Of a DNA stretch of 64,000 bases, positions 11,427 to 22,374 are shown piece by piece. The position numbers were made by a program, and so were the translations under genes. The stretch lies in the NCBI GenBank assembly GCA_030220185.1, contig JASPKZ010007285.1:1418501-1482500 (forward strand), in the 5' to 3' direction. The notes beneath the pieces are model-generated. The model saw nothing but the letters and a program-made list of their open reading frames with translations, had not been told where the DNA came from and did no database searches. This stretch comes from Diploptera punctata. Lineage: Eukaryota > Arthropoda > Insecta > Blattodea > Blaberidae. Numbering within the stretch: the first letter of the stretch is position 1; each line of letters begins with the position of its first letter.

Positions 11427-12998
11427 CAGTTGCCTTCTATGTCTTATTGGTTCGGTATGTTGACTACATATCGTTCATGATATCTGTATGGAACTATTTA
11501 AATTAGCTTGGTTTAGAAACTTCTAGCAAAGCAAAGTCTATCGCTAGGTTCAGTGGTCCGTATAGTTAATAACTAAGTTTTGAATTGATTAAATATATTA
11601 TTGTATCCCTTCAGTAAGAGAGTTTGGGGTCAATAGGACTCGAGCTAGCGGTCTATTGCTTATTGTTTCAGAATAATATTGAAGGAAAGAACCAAGATGT
11701 TTGTGGAAGTCAACAGAATTCTTAACAAGAAAAACAAACAAGATATTTTATAATGTTTTGAACATTATCAGGACGTGCAGCGGTTTAAATTCAGAACGAA
11801 TTCAATGAATTGGAACACTTTACTATTTGCGGATGTGGATTCTCAGTTCTGACAAAAGTTTCTCATACTTTTTTTTAATTCTCAAGTCAGCAAGTATGAA
11901 AAATATAACGTATTTACATAAAAATTATGAGTCATTCCAATTTATTGAAAATCTTTAAAACTACTTGCAACAAGAGTACAGCCTGACGTAGTCGGTTAAT
12001 GCAATTCGCTATAAAATGCAGTTAAATTGAAAATGTAGCATACATGCCCTCCTACAGTCATTTGGGAGACTTACAAGCGCCATAGGACACAAACTTTACC
12101 AACTTATACCTTAAGGTACATAGTATTTTAATACAAAAAGACAAAAAATACTATTTTTGACCGAAAACGTAGAAAATTTCACCCATCACCTCCCTAGAAC
12201 ATCGCAACTAAGTAACAAATAGAAGAGCCGTTCTGTATATTTTAAGTATAGCTCTTAAGTCACATAAATTAATAGTTCTCTGTATGCATTTGTCATTATT
12301 TTATTGCTACAAGAAAATAAGGAGCTTCTTTAACCTCAGGGCTCAGTACTAGGTCACCTTCTGTTCACTAAGTGAGTGATAGAGCATATTCACAGGTTGT
12401 CATGGCAACTAGAACTTACAGTTAGATGCACATTAATTACAAAAGAATACGGTCATTACGAGCGTCACTTGTTTGTCCTTATCTCTAACTGGACAATTTG
12501 CTATAGAGCCATGTTTTATACATGGAAATGGAAGAGAAAAACAGTAGTAAAGTAATTTCACCTAGATGAAACAGGATAACGAAATACATTTTAAAAGCTT
12601 CCTGAATAAGCCATTAGCATGTAAATGGCAGTCCAATTATATTCCTGTTATTACTGGACTTTTTTCAACTCTTCCTATTTGTGAAATTTACCTTTTTTCA
12701 TGCTTTTCGTTATCAAAATTTACCTTTGCAGAAGTGCCGAGGCCCATAGTTAAAAGAGGATATATTATAACGATCTGTTAGATGTAATAATTTTTTTGCT
12801 GATGTTTCCTGATTTATTTAAGAATCATCAACATCTTCTTTGTGTTTATGTTTTTCCTTATAGCACTTTCTCGTCGTCTTCTTTCTGCTTTTATCCTTTC
12901 TCCATAGAATTTAGAGATTTGTAAAACTTTTTATCGAATTAAATGCTTTATTGCCTTCCATAAAACTAAATGTAGGCCTGTTAATAGGTTATCCTATA
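11427..12998. other. Unassigned AT-rich stretch, 1.6 kb
   Basis: The longest frame (12566-12781, plus) has no recognisable motif. No repeat unit or element end shared with the rest of the window was seen. Confidence 0.45.
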
Positions 12999-13425
<427 letters not shown>

Positions 13426-13441
13426 TAAATAAATAATAATA

Positions 13442-13490
<49 letters not shown>

Positions 13491-13491
13491 G
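13426..13491. repeat. (AAT)n/(ATT)n tract
   Basis: Microsatellite following the RT-D 3' end, again switching from AAT to ATT. Confidence 0.9.
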
Positions 13492-13494
13492 TTT

Positions 13495-13735
13495 CAGCCT
13501 GGATTCTCTGAAGTAGTCCGAACTTGAAGAACCGAATAGGGGACAATTTTACCTACAGAATATTTTACCCTAGAGGAACCAAGTTCCGTGTTTCATATGA
13601 TTGTATTTTTAGGGTGAAAGATCGTCACTTCTTCGATCAAGGTACCTTTTTTCGTCTGCTTTATCACTTTCGATCTGTCAAGTATGAACAACCCTTTCGG
13701 CACCAATGGTACCGCCGGCATAGCTGTAGGCAGAG
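13495..13735 (-). mobile_element. LINE 5' module, inverted
   Basis: It matches, in reverse, the module at 24948-25250 (GCTATGCCGGCGG ... GATCTTTCACCGTAAAAATA ... GGTTCTC...CTTCAGAGAATC). It joins at about 13736 a forward RT-A piece, so the 5' part is inverted relative to the 3' part. Confidence 0.75.
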
Positions 13736-13892
13736 TATGCGATTCGAATGGGAAATGAAAGAAGGGAATGGAAAATCCTTGAACGAAAACCGAAGGGAAA
13801 GCGCCCAGTAGGCAAGTCAAAAATCAGGTGGGAGGAAAACATTAACCATGATTTGAGGAAAATAGATTATACAGCGGATTATTTGAGTACAT
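13736..13892 (+). mobile_element. RT-A LINE fragment
   Basis: Encodes MGNERREWKILERKPKGKRP, VGKSKIRWEENINHDLRKID and YTADY. It is cut at 13892, where a reverse-strand RT-A 3' end begins (CACTGGCACTATCGAACCC), giving a tail-to-tail junction with no intervening GTAA repeat. Confidence 0.85.
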
Positions 13893-14583
13893 TGGGTCAC
13901 TGGCACTATCGAACCCGTAGGTTCATGTCCGCTCAGACATAAGCACTCCATACATCCCTATCATGAGCTAATGCTATCCAATCATTCCCTGTATAATCTA
14001 CTTCCCTCAAATCATAGTTAATGTTATTCTCCCATCTCATTCTTGGTCTACCAACTGGGCGTTTTCCCTCTGGCTTTCCTACAAGAAGCTTCCATGCAAG
14101 TGTTCCATTCCCCATACGTGCAACATGTCCTGCCCATCGCAGTCTACGAGACTTAACTGTTCTTATTATATCTGGCTTCCTATAAAAACAATGTAGTTCA
14201 TTGTTATGTAGTCTTCTCCATTCACCTGTTTGTTGACCTCTATTTGGTCCAACATTTTTTCTTAAGTACTTTATTCTCAAATACTTGTAATCTCCTTTCC
14301 TCCCTTAAAGTAAGAGTCCATGTTTCGCACCCATATAATATAACTGGTAGAATAAAAGTTATATATATTTTCAGTTTAACGTTTTTTGAAAGGAGTTGGG
14401 ACATCAAAAGTCTCTGCAATGCATAATAGCACGCATTTCCAGAATTGAGCCTATGTTTAATTTCTTTGTGCATCTCATTCCTATTTGTGATTATTGTTCC
14501 TAAGTATTTGAATTCAGCCACTTCCTCAAAATTTCCCTCATTTGTCATTAGCTGTCCATTTCCATTATAAAATGTATTTCTAC
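13893..14583 (-). mobile_element. RT-A LINE, 3' part
   Basis: Reverse copy of about 690 bp in two overlapping frames (13933-14280 and 14240-14548). They read EFKYLGTIITNRNEMHKEIK, CYYALQRLLMSQLLSKNVKL, LYGCETWTLTLREERRLQVF, RLRWAGHVARM and VGRPRMRWENNINYDLREVD. One frameshift near 14260 separates the frames. It is otherwise well preserved. Confidence 0.9.
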
Positions 14584-14665
14584 GCGATAGGGATGTATGG
14601 AGAGTTTATTTCCGCGCAGCCATGAACCGATGGGTTCGATAGTGCCAGTGAATTAGTTAGTTAAT
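14584..14665 (+). mobile_element. RT-A LINE 3' terminus only
   Basis: About 80 bp: GATAGGGATGTATGGAG, the CCATGAACC...GGGTTCGATAGTGCCAGTGA end and a (GTTA)n-like tail. It abuts the 5' edge of the preceding reverse copy. Confidence 0.85.
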
Positions 14666-15146
14666 TAGATAAGTGTAGTAACAATTGTAGAAAAAAAGTT
14701 ACACGCCCTCTAAAAGGGTTGTACCTCATGAAGTAAAGGAGAGAGAAGATCGGTGGTTCACATATTTTCTGGGGTTTTCCTTGAATTTGACAGGTTCTGG
14801 TATGTATCCGTCTGAAATGTGAAGAATGTATATTAATTTGTTTTATTATTCTTGCAGGCAGTTTAAATGAAATATGGAGCACAAACCGCTATTTTCGAGT
14901 TTGCCTTCCAGAACAATGTTTATTGGATTATGTTCCTCCGATATTAAACAGCTCAAGTTAGGAAAAACTTCTTCGTGTGTAACACGCTCAAGTCGCAGCG
15001 GCTTGGAACAGTTGTACAGACCAACTCTCTACCTCTTCTACTCGAAAATATACAAGCTTACTTCCTTCTCCATATTATTAAACTGCAATTTAATTCAATC
15101 AAACCGATAATATTAATGAAAACTATCATATATTAATTTATGTATT
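14666..15146. other. Unassigned spacer
   Basis: Two short frames (14661-14882 minus, 14874-15110 plus) show no recognisable motif. No element ends were seen. Confidence 0.45.
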
Positions 15147-16240
15147 ATTTAATGACAAATGAGGGAAATTTTCAGGAAGTGGCTGAATTCAAATACATAG
15201 GAACAATAATCAAAAATAGGAATGAGATGCACAAAGAAATTAAACATAGGCTCAATTCTGGAAATGCGTGCTATTATGCATTACAGAGACTCTTGATGTC
15301 CAACTCCTTTCTAAAAACGTTAAACTGAAAATCATCATCATCATCTTCATTCATGGATTAGGTCTGTTGACCCGTTCCGACTTCAGCCCAACTCTTTCTA
15401 GGTCTGCCCACATCTCGGGTGCCTTTAGGTTTGTATGTTGTTATTTGTTTTGGATATCTATCTTCATTCATTCTGTCTATGTGTTGCTTCCATTTTTGTC
15501 TATATGTATCCATTTTATCAGTTATTGCAAATATTTCAAGTTCCTGTCTTATTTCTGTGTTCTTGATTCTGTCTTCCTTAGTGCACCCTTTAACAGATCT
15601 CAAAAATTTCATTTCTGCTGCCGTTATCCTACTTAGGTCTTGTTTTTTATGTATCCAGGCTTCTGAACCATAGAGCAGTACCGGTACTGCCAACATTTTA
15701 TAAAATTTCAGTTGGGTCTCTCTTGTTGTTTTGTTATTTAGTGTTCGTTTTAAACTGAAAATATATAAAACTATTATTCTTCCAGTTATATTATATGGAT
15801 GCGAAACATGGACTCTTACTTTAAGGGAGGAAATTAGATTACAAGTATTTGAGAATAAAGTACTTAGGAAAATTTTTGGACCAAAGAGAGATGAACAGAC
15901 AGGTGAATGGAGAAGACTTACATAACAATGAACTACATGGTCTTAAAGGAAGCCTGATATAATAAGAACAGTTAAGTCTGGTAGACTGCGATGGGCAGGA
16001 CATGTGTCACGAATTGGGAATGAAAGACGTGCATGGAAGCTTCTTGTAGGAAAACTAGAGGGGAAACGCCTATTTGGTAGACCAAGAATGAGGTGGGAGA
16101 ATAACATTAACTATGATTTGAGGGATGTTGATTATACAGGAGATAATTGGAAGACACTAGCTGAGGATAGGGATGTGTGGAGAGCTTATGCCCGCACGGC
16201 CTAAGGGTTCGATAGTTCCAGTGAGTTAGTTAGTTAATAC
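15147..16240 (+). mobile_element. RT-A LINE, 3' part, split by an RT-B insertion
   Basis: 15147-15332 and 15750-16240 form one RT-A copy, from LMTNEGNFQEVAEFKYIGTI to the tail CAGTGAGTTAGTTAGTTAAT. TTAAACTGAAAAT at 15320-15332 is repeated exactly at 15750-15762, the 13-bp target-site duplication of the RT-B insert. A frameshift lies near 15915 after GEWRRL. The second half reads MSRIGNERRAWKLLVGKLEG and RMRWENNINYDLRDVDYTG. Confidence 0.93.
15333..15749 (-). mobile_element. RT-B LINE, 5'-truncated, inserted in RT-A
   Basis: The insert is flanked by a 13-bp target-site duplication and its tail is (GAT)n (CATCATCATCATC at 15333 on the plus strand). The reverse strand carries a clean 112-codon frame (15358-15696): VPVLLYGSEAWIHKKQDLSR, AAEMKFLRSVKGCTKEDRIK, DTYRQKWKQHIDRMNEDRYP and GTRDVGRPRKSW. 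It is the C-terminal end of an RTE-like reverse transcriptase and would not be active alone. The clean frame and exact duplication suggest a fairly young insertion. Confidence 0.93.
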
Positions 16241-17185
16241 AGAATATATGAACACAGATCTTTCCGAGGAATTAAAAATAAATGGAACAAAGATTAATAC
16301 AGTGGAATATTTTAAGTATTTGGGATCAATAATTCAAAAAGGTGGTTCATCTGAATTAGACATCCACTTTTCAGCGGCTGCCCTTTTACCAGCCGGCTGC
16401 TGGCCCTTCACATCCACATGTGTCAATCACAGAGGTAGATGATCAACAGCCAATGTAGGGGTGACATGTGGTTAGCATGTCGAGTCCCCCAGCCGTTATA
16501 GCTGGTTCCTCAACCTGGAGCCGCTACTTATTGTAGCTACCCAATTGTCTCACGATGCTGGGTGGGCACCGGTCCCATACTGGCCGAAATACCATGAGAA
16601 AATTTCTTCCCTCATGGAGACTCGAACCAGCGCAAGTCCCGTAGCTCTGCGCCAAAGGCTTCCTACCTTAACCGCTCGGCTACGTCGCGGGACAATTAGA
16701 CATCGAAAAGATAATTATAGAGGCAAAAAAGTTATTGGCATATTAAATTCTATTTTATGGAGTAGGAAAATAATCAAGAACACTAAACTATTAATATACA
16801 ACACAATTGTGAAGAGTATTTTATTATATGGAGCGGAACATGGACGTTGAAGCAAAAACCTGAACCAAATCATTTGTCGCAGAAATTGACGTTTTAAGAA
16901 GATCGGTAAGAATATAAAAATTATACAAAATAAAAAATAACACAATAAGATAAATGTAGAAAAGCATATTGTACAAGAGATTGAAGAAATCCAACTAAGA
17001 TGGTATGGGCATATAATGAGAAGGAGGGACACAGAAACAAACAAAGAATTATTGAAATGGATACCGCCTGGAGAAGGGAAACGTGATACACCAAAGCCAA
17101 CGTGGATAAAGGGAATTCAAGACAACATAAAGAAGATAAATATAGCAGAAGCAGACACGCAATGCCAGGAAATGTAGAATAAAAA
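16240..17185 (+). mobile_element. RT-D LINE, split by SINE-3
   Basis: 16240-16364 codes ELKINGTKINTVEYFKYLGS. After the SINE, 16705-17185 codes VIGILNSILWSRKIIKNTKL, SILLYGAE, RWYGHIMRRRDTETNKELLK and PTWIKGIQDNIKK, ending in AT-rich sequence. Frames are broken by stops. AATTAGACATC at 16354-16364 and 16694-16704 is the 11-bp duplication of the SINE. Confidence 0.85.
16365..16693 (-). mobile_element. SINE-3 (tRNA-derived) with 11-bp target duplication
   Basis: In reverse it starts GTCCCGCGACGTAGCCGAGC, with an A-box-like TAGCCGAGCGGTTAAGG and B box GGTTCGAGTCC. The 329-bp element has a body shared with the copies at 56833 and 60271 (CACCCAGCATCGTGAG, AACCAGCTATAACGGCTGGG, CAGCAGCCGGCTGGTAAAAG). 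It is flanked by AATTAGACATC on both sides. It has no poly-A and ends CCGCTGAAAAGTG. Confidence 0.93.
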
Positions 17186-17269
17186 ATATATATTTTGGTT
17201 GAGGATACCTGTGTATATAACAAAAAAATCCTGAAATTAAGAAAAAGTATTTATTTCCATTTCATTTAT

Positions 17270-17562
17270 GTAGAGGAAGCCAGAAGAATAACAGCAGTTA
17301 AGTCTCGTAGACCCTGCGATGGGCAGGGCATGTGGCACGTATGGGGGATGGAAGAGGTGCATGGAAGCTGGAAAACCAGAGGGAAAACTCCCAGATGATA
17401 GACCAATAATGAGTTGGGAGAATAACATCATCCATGATCTGAGGGAAGTAGATTATACAGGGGATGATTGGAAAACATAATCTCAGGATAGAAATGTATG
17501 GAGAGCTTATGTCCGCGCGGCCATTAATCTACGGGTTCGATAGAGAAAGTGAGTTAGTCTTT
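17270..17562 (+). mobile_element. RT-A LINE 3' end
   Basis: 5'-truncated copy from EEARRITAVKSRR through GQGMWHVWGM to the end GGGTTCGATAGAGAAAGTGA plus TTAG. Frame broken. Confidence 0.85.
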
Positions 17563-17616
17563 AATTAATTTACAAAGTGTGAGATTGTATTTCCTTACAT
17601 CTTTAGGGCAGGAAGA

Positions 17617-17898
17617 AGTCGTCGTTGAAATTAAATATATGGCCACACACAGAAATATGATCATACCATGGGAATAAATGTTAATGACAAATGAAGGAAA
17701 TTTCGAGGAAGTGGCTGAATTCAAATACCTAGGAACAATAATCACAAACAACAATGAGACACACAAAGAAGTTAAACATAGGCTCAATTCTGGAAATGCG
17801 TGCTGTTATGCGTTACAGGGACTCTTGTTGTCTCAACTTCCCTCTAAAAATTAAATTGAAAATATATAAAACTGCCATTCTCCCAGTTATATTACAGC
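17617..17898 (+). mobile_element. RT-A LINE fragment ended by SINE-1
   Basis: Runs from IKYMATHRN through EFKYLGTIITNNNETHKEVK to PVILQ, then stops exactly where the SINE-1 head begins. The LINE is not resumed after the SINE within the window. Confidence 0.85.
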
Positions 17899-18373
17899 GT
17901 CCACCGCTGAGCTCTCGAGGTAGCGTGCTGCCTTGTCACGCAGCGGGCCCGGGTTCGAATCTCGGTCGGGACAGGCTCCTGGGTGAGTTTTTTTTGGGGG
18001 TTTTTCCTCACCTGTAAGACAAATGTCAGGAAGCTTAAGGCCCAACATGCCCCTATGTTTGAGCCTTTGGCGTGGGTTCCCTGAAGTAGTCTGCGCCCAG
18101 AGAACCGAATGGGGGACTATTTGAGCTCCGGAAAATTTTACCCCAGTTGAACCCATGTCCGCATTTCTTGACGGTTGTATTTTTGCGGTGAAAGATCGTC
18201 ACTCTTTCGACCAAGCTACTTTTTTCGTCTGGCTTATCAACTTCGACCAGTCCGGCATGGGTAACCCTATCGGCAGCAATGCTACCGCCGGCATAGCTCT
18301 CGGGATCATTTAACCACGCAAGCCACTCCACCACGACAAGGTAAAGATACCATGGAGGGGCAAAATTGTCATA
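17899..18373 (+). mobile_element. SINE-1 head joined to an inverted LINE 5' module
   Basis: The tRNA-like head (GTCCACCGCTGAGCTCTCGA, B box GGTTCGAATCT at 17952) is followed by the conserved linker (CCTGTAAGACAAATGTCAGG) to about 18045. A body then matches, in reverse, the LINE 5' module of 24.9 kb: GCCTTTGGCG, GGTGAAAGATCGTCAC, ACCGCCGGCATAGCTCTCGG, CCACCACGACAAGGTAAAGA. It ends in (AAT)n at 18374. Either this SINE variant acquired the module, or a SINE inserted beside it. No duplication was seen at the join. Confidence 0.8.
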
Positions 18374-18452
<79 letters not shown>

Positions 18453-18453
18453 T
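18374..18453. repeat. (AAT)n microsatellite
   Basis: About 80 bp of nearly pure AAT repeats between the SINE-1 variant and an RT-B copy. Confidence 0.95.
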
Positions 18454-18454
18454 C

Positions 18455-18992
18455 ATTGAACAAGTGAAATCCTACAATTATCTGGGTTTTAATGTATCAT
18501 ACCGCCAAAAAGAAGATATAGGCCTATATAAAATACAGAAATTTCAAAAATGTGTGGAACAATAAGAAGAACTCTAAAAAATAAAACAACTCAAGATACT
18601 CAACTGAAATTTTATGAAGTCATGGCCGTTCCTATTATTATGTAGGGCAGTGAAAATTTGACTTTGCCCCTTACAGACAGGAGTAACATAGAGGCAGCGA
18701 ATATGAGATTTTTAAGGTCAACGGCGGGTTACACTCTTATGGACCAGAAAAGAAGTTCAGAGATAAGAGATCAATTAAATATTTTTTCAATTTACGGATA
18801 AAATTGACAAACAAAGACAAAATTGGTACGAACATCTACTATGAATGCCATATACCTCCTAAAATGATTTTAAACTACAGACCTGCAGGATATAGAAGTC
18901 AAGGAAGACCATTTGCTAGATGGAATCTCTTGAAGTCGGAACAGGCCAGAGAGCCTAAAAGCCTTGAGGTTGATGATGATGATGATAGATAA
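18455..18992 (+). mobile_element. RT-B LINE, 5'-truncated, GAT tail
   Basis: Several frames together read IIEQVKSYNYLGFN, CGTIRRTLKNKTTQDTQLKF, AVPIIM, NIEAANMRFLRSTAGYTLMD and GYRSQGRPFARWNLLKSEQA, ending in (GAT)n at 18972-18989. Stops and indels break it. Confidence 0.85.
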
Positions 18993-19106
18993 AAACAGCA
19001 TTTCCAAAAAAAGTGCTGTACAGGGTGAAATAAATACAGGGTGACGAAGAAGAAGACTAACCACAAGTTACAATGCGAAACTAAATGATACAATAGGCTC
19101 TTACCC

Positions 19107-19143
19107 TGATGATGATGATGATGGTGGTGATGATGATGATGAT
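19107..19143. repeat. (GAT)n microsatellite
   Basis: GATGATGATGATGATGG followed by more GAT units. No LINE end could be recognised beside it. Confidence 0.85.
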
Positions 19144-19451
19144 TACATTGATTCTTCAAGGTGAATGTATGAAGTGATACTGAGGATATTGGATTTGATT
19201 TTATAGGTCAACATTGTCTTGCTGGAGCTTTTGTCCAGCCAAAATAACTTTGCCCGGTGTCAAGTTATTTCGGGGTGTACAGCACCGCTGGTATTGATTT
19301 GTTGGAGTTTTCAATTACTATTAAAGTGGATGACACAATTTTATAAGTTTTTTTAACTTATTTCGGAGGAATCAACTATTGAGACTGTGCCCATGACAAT
19401 AGTCTCAATTTGTAATTGTCTTCACCTATACCATCTAGAAGATACCGAAAA

Positions 19452-19493
<42 letters not shown>
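19452..19493. repeat. (AAT)n microsatellite
   Basis: Fourteen or so AAT units directly before an RT-D piece. Confidence 0.95.
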
Positions 19494-19782
19494 TATGAAA
19501 ATCCAAAATTCTATATCAGATTTGGAGAGATAAAGACAACTAGAATGGTATGCTCATATACGTAGAATGTCAGAGAAAAAATTGCCCATACAACCTTCCG
19601 AATGTATTCCACGTGGGAAAGGAAAGAGAAGTGGACCTAGATTTAAATGGATGGATGATATAAGAAAAGGTATAAGGTCTGGAAGAATTGGAATGGGAAG
19701 ATAGAGAAGAATGGAGAAAGAATATAAAAATGTAAAAAAGCTTTGGGTGCAGGGAGATATTTCATTACATTGTAAACCTATT

Positions 19783-19788
<6 letters not shown>
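19494..19788 (+). mobile_element. RT-D LINE 3' end
   Basis: Encodes QLEWYAHIRRMSEKKLP, then CIPRGKGKRSGPRFKWMDDI, then IRKGIRSG and REEWRKNIKM-like sequence. It passes into (TA)n at 19789, which may be its tail or the target of the following SINE. Confidence 0.78.

Positions 19789-19828
<40 letters not shown>
19789..19828. repeat. (TA)n microsatellite
   Basis: Pure TA run immediately before SINE-2. A second TA run (20126-20145) follows the same SINE, so the SINE probably landed in a TA tract. Confidence 0.95.
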
Positions 19829-19831
<3 letters not shown>

Positions 19832-20125
19832 GCCGTAGCGTAGTGGTTAAGGCACTGCGCTACAAGTCGGAAGGTCGAGGGTTCAAGTCCCGGTGGGGTC
19901 AGGATTTTTAAACTGACCAAAACCTTCTGGCGGCACTATGGCCCTGGGGTCGACTCAGCCTCTAACGGAAATGAGTACCAGACGCTTGTTCTGGGGTAAA
20001 GGCGGCCGTCACGCAGGGCTGACAACCCGGCTGACATAAAGAGCCGATTGTCAAGAAAAAGTTGGAGCCTTAACCTCCTACTACCCCAAAGGCCTCCTGA
20101 GGCCTGTTGTGGGACCACTTTACTT
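19829..20125 (+). mobile_element. SINE-2 (tRNA-derived), full length
   Basis: The head CACGCCGTAGCGTAGTGG holds an A box, and the B box is GGTTCAAGTCC at about 19881. The body includes GGCGGCACTATGGCCCTGGG, CTCTAACGGAAATGAGTACC and GGCGGCCGTCACGCAGGGCT. The tail is CTTTACTTTA. It is flanked by (TA)n on both sides. About 300 bp, matching five other copies. Confidence 0.93.
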
Positions 20126-20145
20126 TATATATATATATATATATA

Positions 20146-20483
20146 TCCACCGCTGTGGCCTCGAGGTAGCGAGGTGCCTTATAACGCAGCGGGCCCATGT
20201 TCGATTCCCGGACGGGACAGCCTCCTGGCTGAGTTTTTTACTGGGTTTTTCCTCGCCTGTAAGATAAATGTCAGGAAGCGTAGGGCCAAGGACCCCCGAA
20301 AATCATCCGGCCATCACCATCATTCCTATCATTATCATCACCATCCTTCACCGGTGTGGAAAGCAGCGGGAAGCTACCACATCTAAAATTCCCTAGTAAA
20401 GCTGCAAAGCATAGCACGGAAATGCTATAATTGCAGTGAAAGACCTCTCCTCGGGCTGAATTACTATGGATGGATGGATATTT
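20146..20483 (+). mobile_element. SINE-1 (body type i)
   Basis: The head is TCCACCGCTGTGGCCTCGAG, with B box GGTTCGATTCC (the window copy reads TGTTCGATTCC). The linker CCTGTAAGATAAATGTCAGG is followed by the type i body with CCTTCACCGGTGTGGAAAGC and AATTCCCTAGTAAAGCTGCA. The 3' end is TTGCAGTGAAAGACCTCTCC TCGGGCTGAATTACTATGG followed by (ATGG)n. Confidence 0.9.
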
Positions 20484-22281
20484 AAGGATTTGGCGCCAAA
20501 AGTGTCTATACACTTACTTTATGAGCTAGTGCAGGATATGCTATCAAACTATTTTTTTCTTAATGGCGCTTAGCCAGTTGATGCATAACATCGTCCAATT
20601 AGTTTGATTGACACTCACAAGTTTTAAAAAAATGTGATTGTGCAATATTACACAACGAATCTTGCAACAGAACTGTCATCTATTTTGGCATGCAATGGTT
20701 GACAAGTCCCCTTGTCAGAATGATATTAAAATACACCAATGTAGTTATTAACTTCATTTCTTTCTACTTATTCACCTAAAAATAAAAACACGAATTTAAT
20801 TGATTTAGGCGTAGCAGGTAGTTAACCCATTCGCTTCAGTTTTAAATGTTCAATGTATTTCCCCAGAAACCGGATTTAAGTTACTGTAAATTGTATTGTC
20901 TATTTTAAGACATTCAAAACAAACAAAAGATAACGGTATTTGAGATCAAAATAAGGGAGAAGGCCAAAACACATTCCTCTACTGTTCATAAACGTTATTA
21001 AAAGATTATCTTATCAAGGATGTACAAAATTTTGCAAAATATATAACAACAGAGTTAACCCTTAAATTGGCAAAACACCACCACCACCACCACTATGTAT
21101 TGGAAATTGTGTCACTTCTCAAACATTTATTTTCCCTCTATGTTCGCCAGTGAAACATCCATTTTAATGGAAGCGTCCCCGGCCAGCTATATGGGAATTG
21201 TTCAATGGTGAACAACAACTTCCGGCTATCTTTAGGGATTTCCAACCCTCTTTAGCCCTTGTGATTTAATTATTTCGTCGTTATTTAATGATATATCTCC
21301 TACGAACTTTGATTGTTCGTCGTTGATGTTTAATAATAGGCCCTATATATCCCCTGCCAACGATAACTGGCCGTAGTCCGGTATCAAAGGTCCAGTGGTT
21401 GGGCACACCAATCCTACATTCACACATTTCTTCTGTTAGTTATTTGACTGTGGCGGACCGCAGTGAAAACGGAATCTTGTGTAACTCTTATTATTAGGTA
21501 TATTGTATAATTAGACACATATTTAAGTGGTTTATTTTTGTTCATTTACTTCTGATTTATTCAAAATATTAATTAATTAACCCAACTGATGTGTCCAAAA
21601 GAATATATTACTAATTTAAGGGTTAAGCGAGTGTACCAGTCTTTTGAAGTGAAAGGGTTAATTATATAATGATACAATTTCTTAATCAATAAGGTTGGAG
21701 TGTAAATTGCACTCGCTCAGGAATTGTCAGTGTCTGTGTGACGTATTTCAATCGCAAGGCCTACTGTTAACAATGCACATACTATACATCCGTGAAAGAA
21801 ATAATGAAACTGAGGTACAGCGATGGTAATAAAAAAGTTATTTAAGAATATTGAATGTCGGATGTATTAACGGACCGAATTTATAACCACAAGCGTTGGT
21901 GGACAACCTAACCACCAAACCGCGGACTCGAATATAAAAATTTGTAACTGTTACCACTCTATTTGGTCTATATATAGAATATTGAAACACAATTTTTAAT
22001 ACTGGCTCAACCACAAAGGTGTGTTCCAAAATTTAAAGCAGGGATATTTCGGTTTCAAGAATAGCTCATTAATTAACGCACATTTTTTTAAAAATCGTTT
22101 GTGAAATTTTTATCACTTGGGTTTTAAAAGAGTCTCTTTTTATAATGGGCTGACTTAGAATGAAATAATTGAATAGAGAAAGAAGCCAAGGAATATGGTA
22201 ATTTCTTTGAGGGTGTCTCAAATTACATGGTATCTTTAACTTGTATCTTAATCGAGCCCAGTTATTAACCATACATCCACA
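20484..22281. other. Mostly unassigned, 1.8 kb
   Basis: Apart from the left arm of an inverted repeat (20503-20597), no element or frame is recognised. 21880-21935 has a weak reversed tRNA-like look without a matching SINE body. Confidence 0.4.
20503..20597 (-). repeat. Left arm of a roughly 95-bp inverted repeat
   Basis: In reverse it reads GACGATGTTATGCATCAACT, GGCTAAGCGCCATTAAGAAA and AAGTAAGTGTAT. It matches 23655-23752 at about three quarters of positions by eye. The arms bracket 3.25 kb. Confidence 0.7.
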
Positions 22282-22374
22282 CACATGAGAACAAGGGTGC
22301 TCCCTCTCGCGAGTTTTTTTTTAACTCAGATCATCGTATCATCCTAAAAATGGAGTGGCAAGTATAATTCCACA
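22282..22374 (+). repeat. Short repeat shared with 27439
   Basis: CACATGAGAACAAGGGTGCT CCCTCTCGCGAG up to ATTCCACA matches 27439-27512. In both copies another element begins right after CACAGA or CACA. Confidence 0.7.

Noticed and set aside
19829..20125. Stand-alone tRNA genes at the A/B-box sequences
   Set aside because: Each head is followed by a conserved 200-300-bp body that recurs elsewhere, and no proper cloverleaf with acceptor stem is evident. They are SINE heads.
21880..21935. Reversed tRNA-like sequence (GTCCGCGGTTTGGTGGTTAG)
   Set aside because: Only an A-box-like match; no good B box and no SINE body seen.
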